Shown here: one piece after another, positions 58,390-64,000 of the stretch | How the letters are laid out: each line of letters starts with the position of its first letter | Position numbering within the stretch: position 1 is the first letter of the stretch | Assembly: GCA_032622095.1 (NCBI GenBank) | Contig: CP136061.1 | Location: 238,190,609-238,254,608 of the forward strand | Direction: 5' to 3' | Origin: Siphonodentalium dalli | Taxonomy: Eukaryota; Mollusca; Scaphopoda; Gadilida; Siphonodentaliidae | Length of the DNA stretch: 64,000 nt | The notes under the pieces: generated by a model | The model's database searches: none | What the model was told of the DNA's origin: nothing | Seen by the model: the letters and a program-made list of their open reading frames with translations, nothing else | Program-made: the position numbers and the translations under genes

Positions 58390-59460
58390 GTTATTCAGCA
58401 ATATTTTGATATAAAAATAGATTTGTCTCGCCTCGGCCACAGCAACTTCCGATCAGTTGTCTGTACGGTTTATACACTGACTTTCACACGATCATTGTGT
58501 TTGGGAGTCGCCTGCTATTTCCGATGCTCATTCCGTTTCCTTAGCGGAACCGACTTAAAGGGGTACTGTACGCCATTTTCAATAAATTCCCGGTGATAAC
58601 AACGATCTATTATCGATACTATATAGAAATATAAGTAATTTGAGTCGAAGATGTATTCTGTAAACGCTCAGGTTAATAGGCTATCTTAAAATTTAATAAT
58701 TTAAAAGTTAATAATTTAATATAAATTGATTTTATGGCTCCAGCCATAAAATGGCGTCTCTTAAAATTCGAATTTCCGTGTACAAAACGTAATCAAATTA
58801 TAATTGAGGGATACTGGATTAGGAAAACAATTGCACACACGATCGTTTGAAACATTATGCTTATACGGGGAGAAAACCCAAGCCACTCATTGACTAGTGA
58901 CGGTACACTAACTTAAATGAGTATATGAGACTACTAAGCATATAATATAATGTTTATTTGATTCATTTGGTTGAAAACTTTACAAAAATTACTCGACAAC
59001 GACAATTTGTATTTTTGCATTCCGGTAAATTTGCCATCCGTAACAATACTTCGTACTCAACAGACTTTCAAAAAATGGAAAAGTTGTTAACTTATTCTCC
59101 GACTCGGGGATTATAGAAACCAACAACAACATCTTGGGTACAGTACCCCTTTAAACAATCGCTGAATAAAACTTTGTTCAGTTTCACACGGTACAATCGT
59201 TTCGACGATAGGCGACCAATTTCATGATTTAATTAGGATTGTGATGTCCCCCCACCCCCCTGCCTTTCGGTCTCGGACGACGGATTCGGGGTCTGTTATG
59301 GCATATTCCGGATGCCAGACTAGCGATGCCGTCGGGCTCATATTTCGGATGCTTCCATTCAATCCATTGATATTCACAGTGTATAAACCGTACAAACAAC
59401 TGGTTGGAAGTTGCTGTCGCCGAGGCGAGACAAATCTATTTTAGATCAAAATATTGCAGA
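58390..59460. repeat. Inverted repeat enclosing a TTAA element
   Basis: The left arm (about 58395-58540) contains AATATTTTGATATAAAAATAG, GTCTCGCCTCGGCCACAGCA and CGGTTTATACACTGA. The right arm (about 59320-59455) has the inverse order: CAGTGTATAAACCGTACAAA, GCTGTCGCCGAGGCGAGAC and GATCAAAATATTGC. The loop is occupied by the 600 bp element at 58555-59154. Confidence 0.75.
58555..59154. mobile_element. TTAAAGG-type element, GGGGTACTGTAC ends, 600 bp
   Basis: TTAAAGGGGTACTGTACGCC and GGGTACAGTACCCCTTTAA are inverted and bounded by TTAA. Inside, ATTTATGGCTCCAGCCATAAA forms a small hairpin (near 58730-58750). The second, interrupted and inverted copy is at 60824-62523. Confidence 0.85.
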
Positions 59461-59484
59461 GTTTTTCCAGGTCAAGTTCGAAAT

Positions 59485-59775
59485 ATGAGTTCGTGTTTAC
59501 TGACTTGTGGCTCTATGAGTTCGTGTTTACTGACTTGTGGCTCTATGAGTTCGTGTTTACTGACTTGTGGCTTGTTTACTGACTTGTGGCTCTATGAGTT
59601 CGTGTTTACTGACTTGTGGCTTGTTTACTGACTTGTGGCTCTATGAGTTCGTGTTTACTGACTTGTGGCTCTATGAGTTCGTTAAATTTACTGACTTGTG
59701 GCTTGTTTACTGACTTGTGGCTTGTTTACTGACTTGTGGCTCTATGAGTTCGTGTTTGCTGACTTGTGGCTCTTT
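59485..59775. repeat. Minisatellite, 30 bp and 19 bp units
   Basis: The 30 bp unit TGAGTTCGTG + TTTACTGACT + TGTGGCTCTA alternates irregularly with a 19 bp short form CTTGTTTACTGACTTGTGG. About ten units in all, nearly identical, pointing to recent expansion. The unit derives from the ATTTACTGACTTATGGCTC kernel of the surrounding repeat (see 59925). Confidence 0.9.
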
Positions 59776-59779
59776 TCGA

Positions 59780-60310
59780 CTTAGAATTTTCAATATTTGA
59801 GGCTTCTGGATGATAACTTAATTTAGTTTGGTTTATTTTATCGGAACCAAATTTGGTTTTCCAGACCAAAATACAGGTCAAGTTCGATTATGGGTTTGGT
59901 CCAAATATTTTTTACTGACTTATGGCTCTTTTCGATTAGAATTTTCAATATTTGAGGTTACTACAGTTTAGTGTTACTGCCATTGTTTGTTTGTGTACAA
60001 TAATTTTTGATAAATTTTTTCTTACATCCTTTAACAATATTTTTTTGGATAATTTTTTCTTACATTCTTTATCAATTTGTATCATTGTTTCTTAAATTCT
60101 TTAACAATTTAAAAAAAAAAAAATCATTTTTATTCGCCCGTTTGAAAAATATGTCCGTATATTGTGTGAGATTGGTCTGTCCGTCCGTTAGCAGTTTTGG
60201 TTTCCGGATGTTAACTTTAGTTTTGGTTATTTAATCGGAACTAAATTTGGTATGTGAGTTTTCCAGACCAAATTAAAAGTAAAGTTCGAATTTGGGTTCG
60301 TTCGTGTACA
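59780..60310. repeat. Bivalve-type ~170 bp periodic repeat, reverse sense
   Basis: GGAACCAAATTTGGTTTTCC, AGACCAAAATACAGGTCAAG and GACTTATGGCTCTTTTCGA recur, with CTGTCCGTCCGTTAG near 60180. An AT-rich TTTTTTCTTACATTCTTTA block (60010-60110) interrupts it, like those at 39985 and 25690. Confidence 0.6.
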
Positions 60311-60881
60311 GTTCATAAAAGCACACCGGGCGTATTTTGCCATGCCCAGCGTAGCTATTGTTCACAACTAATGTTCACATCAGTTGTGTGATTGACCGCT
60401 TGATAGACATACTTGCAAGGGATACCATCGAACTCAATTGACAACGCCGAGTATATGTGACCGTGACAACGACGATTATGCAACCAGCAATAGAAATTTC
60501 ATTCACTTGTGCTCATGCGAAGTCGTTTTCTAATGAAAGTCATCCTCGCTAGACATTCACATATAAGTCACAGGTTGTTATTTTGTATAACAGATGCATG
60601 GGACTGATAAGGCAGTATATCATGGCATGTAAATCACGTGAGCGTATGAATACGAGATTAAGACTCTTTCATTTGGAGCCAACTGAGGAAATTAAAGTAT
60701 GTGTCGAATCGTATATTGTACAGGTGAAATGCCATATCACGTTAATAACGAGAGCACGCCGTCGGGGCGTGGCATAATACGCCCGTTTCTGTAGTACAAT
60801 GGGGCAAGGTTTAATTCATTTGTTTGAAGGGGTACTGTACCCAAATGTTGTTGTTGGTTTCTGTAGTCTCTGAGTCGGAGA

Positions 60882-61369
60882 TTAAAGGTACTCAACCCGA
60901 TAAAACTCCTCTCAATTACTATTTCAATGGCTTCGGGGGTCAAAAATATTTGATTCGAGTCGAGGAAGTCACCCATCAAAGCTCAGATTTGTTAGATATC
61001 GATTTTAGAAATCTATTATTTTTCATTATCGGGAATTGTTTCTGGCCCAGAAGACAGTAAAAAATTCGTTGTTATTACCAACTTGATCATAGAGTTATCC
61101 ATCCTTGTCTGTTTGAATATAATTTTGGCGTAAAATCTCGAGCATGTTACCAAATTGACGGCAGTTATTGGTACTCATCTCGAGAACATAAGAATTTTCA
61201 AAAATCAATATCTAATAACTCTGAGCTTTGTTTGATGGGTTCCTCGACTCGAATCAAATATTTTTTACCCCCAAAGCCAAAGAAATAGTAATATAGGACC
61301 CTCTGATCGGATTGTTGTTGTTGGAATCTGTTGAGATGGGGATCCTCTTTACGGGTTGAGTACCTTTAA
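60882..61369. mobile_element. TTAAAGG-type palindromic MITE, 488 bp, nested
   Basis: TTAAAGGTACTCAACCCGAT and ACGGGTTGAGTACCTTTAA are bounded by TTAA. It closely matches 47252-47728 in inverse orientation, including the GTTGTTGTTGGAATCTGTTG segment. Confidence 0.88.
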
Positions 61370-61547
61370 GGTAACAATTTTTCCATTATTTGAAAGTCTG
61401 TTGAGTACGAAGTAGTGTTACGGATGGCAAATTTACCGGAATGCAAAAATACAAATTGTTGTTGTCGAGTAATTTTTGTACAGTTTTCAACCAAATGTAT
61501 CAAATAAAAGTTTTATTATATATGCATACTAGTCCCATATATAGAGG

Positions 61548-61708
61548 ATGTCTAGTGTTTTTGAGTGGATACCGAAAAATACGTCATGAGTGAGCCAGAC
61601 AAATGTTTATTTTCGTGAGCGGCTTGCCGCGAGCGAAAATAAACATTTGTCTCGGTCACGAATGACATATTTTTTGGTATGCACTCAAAAAACACTAGAT
61701 ATTCTTTT
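61548..61708. mobile_element. Palindromic MITE, ~160 bp, nested
   Basis: TCTAGTGTTTTTGAGTGGAT faces ATGCACTCAAAAAACACTAGA. A central GACAAATGTTTATTTTCGTG pairs with CGAAAATAAACATTTGTCTC around GCGGCTTGCCGC. Confidence 0.7.
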
Positions 61709-62539
61709 TATTATAGGCATTTCCAAAGAAATTCACCATTTACGACGTTAAATGATCTCACAATCGTCTTCAATCGACGCATCATTTTTGAAGCCACCAG
61801 CTGATCGCTGCCTGTTCACGCAATGCTACTTCACCATCCGCAGAATATAAAAATATAGTTCCCGTATTCTTCCCTTTATTCCCCCCCCATAAATATGTCG
61901 AATTTCAACATAAAATAGATTTTGTTATTATAAATGTAATATCAGTGAATATAATATAAATTAGAATATCACAATGGGTTCTTTCACTGTGTCCTTCTTC
62001 AACAGTACAAACCGGAAGCAGTATTGGTACACGCAAGTGAATCGGTCGCACGCGCGAGCTAGTGTGAAAGTATATTATTCTATATCCCCTTCTGGGTGAT
62101 ATCGATGTTTATCTAAACGCGTTTTTTTTTATAATTCACTGTTGAGCGTATAATAAACTCATTTATCGTCACTAGTCAGTGAGTGGCTTGAGTTTTCTCC
62201 CCTTGTCAGCAATCTCAGCATAATGTTTCAAACGATCGTGTGTGCAATGGGTTTACTAATCCAGTATCCCTCAATTATAATTTGATTACGTCTGGTACAC
62301 GGAAATTCGTATTTTAATTTACGCCATTTTATGGCTCCAGCCATAAATTCAATTTATATTAAATTATTAACTTTTAAATTATTAAATTTTAAGATAGCCT
62401 ATTAACCTGAGCGTTTACAGAATACATCTTCGACTCAAATTACTTATGTTTCTATATATTATCGATAATAGATCGTTGTTATCATCGGAAATTTATTGAA
62501 AATGGCGTACAGTACCCCTTTAAGACGAAATAAAAAACA

Positions 62540-63640
62540 AAAATAAAACACAATAATCTGGAAACCGCATATCAGGTAAAATCTAAGTCGAAAAAGGGGC
62601 ATAACTCAGTTAAAAAATCAAGTGGACAAAACCCATATTCGAACTTGATCTGTATTTTGGGGTGGTAAACTAATATACCAAATTTGGTTCAGTTCACTAG
62701 TTAAGTGATTCAATCTAAAGTTATCATTTGGAAACCGCAAATCAGGTAAAATCTCAGTCGAAAAAGGGACATAACTCAGTCAAAATAATGCGGACGAAAC
62801 CCATATTCGAACTTGATCTGTATTTTGGGGTGGTAAACTAATATACCAAATTTGGTTCAGTTCACTTGATTCAATCTAAACTTCTCATCCGGAAACCACA
62901 AATCAGGTACATTCTAAGTCGAATAAAAGGTCGGTAGACCTCATGTCCGCCTCTAAGCGTTGACTTGATACGACCGTTGTTTGCGCATAAAAACCTGTCT
63001 TTAGTGCTAGTAAACCTACATACCAAATTTAATTTCATTCAGTACACATTTACTAAAGTTATCATCCGGAAAGCTCAAATAGGCAAAAATTCTAAGTCAA
63101 AAAGGGACATAACTCTGGTGAAAATTGGCGGGCGGAACCCGAATTCGAACTTGGCCTGTGTTTTGCTGGGAGAAAGACACATACCAACTTTGGTTCGGAT
63201 CAAATAATCCAAACTGGAGTTATCGGTCGGAAAACAAAAATGTTAACAGACGGTCAAATTCTAATTCGAAAAAGGGGCATAACTCTGGTGAAAATTGGCG
63301 GACGGAACCAGAATTCGAACTTGACCTGTCTTTTCTGCTAGTAAACCCACATACCAAATTTAATTTAATTTGGTTCACTCTAACTAAAGTTATCATCCGG
63401 AAACCTCGGACGGACGCACGGACGCACGCACGCACGCACGCACGCACAGGCGGATTATAATAGTCCTCCGAACCCGTTGGGTCGCGGACAAAAAGGGGCA
63501 TAGCTCAGTCAAAATCATGCGGACGAAACCCATATTCAAACTTGATTTCTATTTTGGTGTGGTAAACTAACATACCAAATTTGCTTCGGTTCACTCGATT
63601 CAATCTAAAGTTGCCATAGCATCATAAATAGATTCACTGG
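62540..63640. repeat. Tandem repeat, ~160-175 bp unit, about seven copies
   Basis: Kernels AAAAGGGACATAACTC (near 62605, 62765, 63105, 63275, 63495), ACATACCAAATTTAATTT, CGAACTTGATCTGTATTTTG and ATCATCCGGAAACC recur. A (GCAC)n microsatellite (63415-63450) lies inside. No coding frame persists across units. Confidence 0.8.
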
Positions 63641-63699
63641 AAAAGAGTTACTCACATTAAGAAAAATGTACAGCTGGAATCAGAATCAGAGACGTGGCG

Positions 63700-64000
63700 A
63701 CAGGGGGGTGGGGTTTGGGGGGGGGGGTCTCACCCCCACCAACTTTGGTCAAAATTTTCAACAGTTGGAAATTTCATACCTGCCTAAACATTAGTTGGAA
63801 TTTTCACATCAACAATAGGTTGAAAATGTTCTTGTATAGTTTGATTTTCAAACAAACTATTGGGGGGAATTAATTGTTTTTGGACCAATATTTGCATATT
63901 TTCCTATTTTTTGTCAAAATTTTTGATTGAAATGGTCATCAGTTGGAAATTTTCCAACCTTATAGGGATGTGACAGGTTGGAAATTTCCAACACTTGGAA
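63700..64000. repeat. Dispersed repeat (GTTGGAAATTTC family), cut by window end
   Basis: CAACTTTGGTCAAAATTTTC, AACAGTTGGAAATTTCA, AATAGGTTGAAAATGTTCT and TTTTTGGACCAATATTTGC match 21066-21215 and the inverse of 31190-31330. Confidence 0.6.

Larger units (their letters stand above)
60824..62523. mobile_element. TTAAAGG-type element, GGGGTACTGTAC ends, with nested insertions
   Basis: TTGAAGGGGTACTGTACCCA at the left pairs with GGCGTACAGTACCCCTTTAA at the right. The body matches 58555-59154 in inverse orientation, including TTATGGCTCCAGCCATAAAT (62329). The 488 bp element at 60882 and the hairpin at 61548 are nested within it, and about 500 bp near 61710-62150 has no counterpart in the short copy. 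Confidence 0.75.

Noticed and set aside
63125-63460. 111-codon frame in the terminal tandem repeat
   Set aside because: It follows repeat units and a (GCAC)n microsatellite and has no recognised domain.
1-64000. tRNA, rRNA or other structured RNA genes
   Set aside because: No tRNA B-box context or rRNA-like block could be recognised by eye; a tRNAscan-SE and Rfam scan would settle it.

Overview
This window is eukaryotic, AT-rich, intron-dominated DNA from an animal. It most likely comes from a marine lophotrochozoan, probably a bivalve mollusc. That assignment is an inference: the exons encode clear metazoan orthologues, and the intergenic DNA carries repeats of the kind common in bivalve genomes (strings of CGTCCGTC followed by roughly 150-175 bp periodic units). 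No search could be run to fix the species.

Two protein-coding genes are supported, both on the + strand. (1) TFG, the ER-exit-site/COPII scaffold. Five exons are visible (2172-2321, 8682-8837, 14631-14906, 18559-18905, 21848-22021). They cover the coiled coil, the conserved linker block and the P/Q-rich tail to the stop codon. The 5' exons with the PB1 domain lie before the window. (2) An SLC16/monocarboxylate-transporter-like MFS permease in five exons (34169-34430, 38914-39485, 45781-46150, 54632-55056, 56139-57041). All junctions obey GT-AG and the phases agree across every junction, giving a predicted 843-residue protein with a long Q/S/T-rich cytoplasmic tail.

The rest is mobile and repetitive DNA. 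Many insertions are bounded by TTAA. One group has termini TTAACCCTTT (piggyBac-like) and carries a shared ~70 bp palindrome. Another has termini TTAAAGG. Several hAT-type elements have perfect 8-bp target duplications (12191-13091, 17491-18403, 11286-11539, 24371-24780). There are TA-flanked palindromes, a non-LTR retroelement remnant that keeps ORF1 but not ORF2 (37473-38832), several tandem arrays, and two giant inverted-repeat (foldback) structures of about 4.9 kb and 7.9 kb.

Layout: 1-22 kb, TFG 3' part with repeat-filled introns. 22-34 kb, intergenic, mostly palindromic elements. 34-57 kb, the transporter gene. Its intron 1 holds a ~145 bp tandem array and the retroelement remnant, and introns 2 and 3 hold the two giant foldbacks, which squeeze exon 3 between them. 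57-64 kb, downstream repeats. The strongest hunting leads are the palindrome shared between differently ended TTAA families, insertions sitting almost on splice sites, and the 370 bp exon sandwiched between two kilobase-scale hairpins. I see no clearly new protein system.
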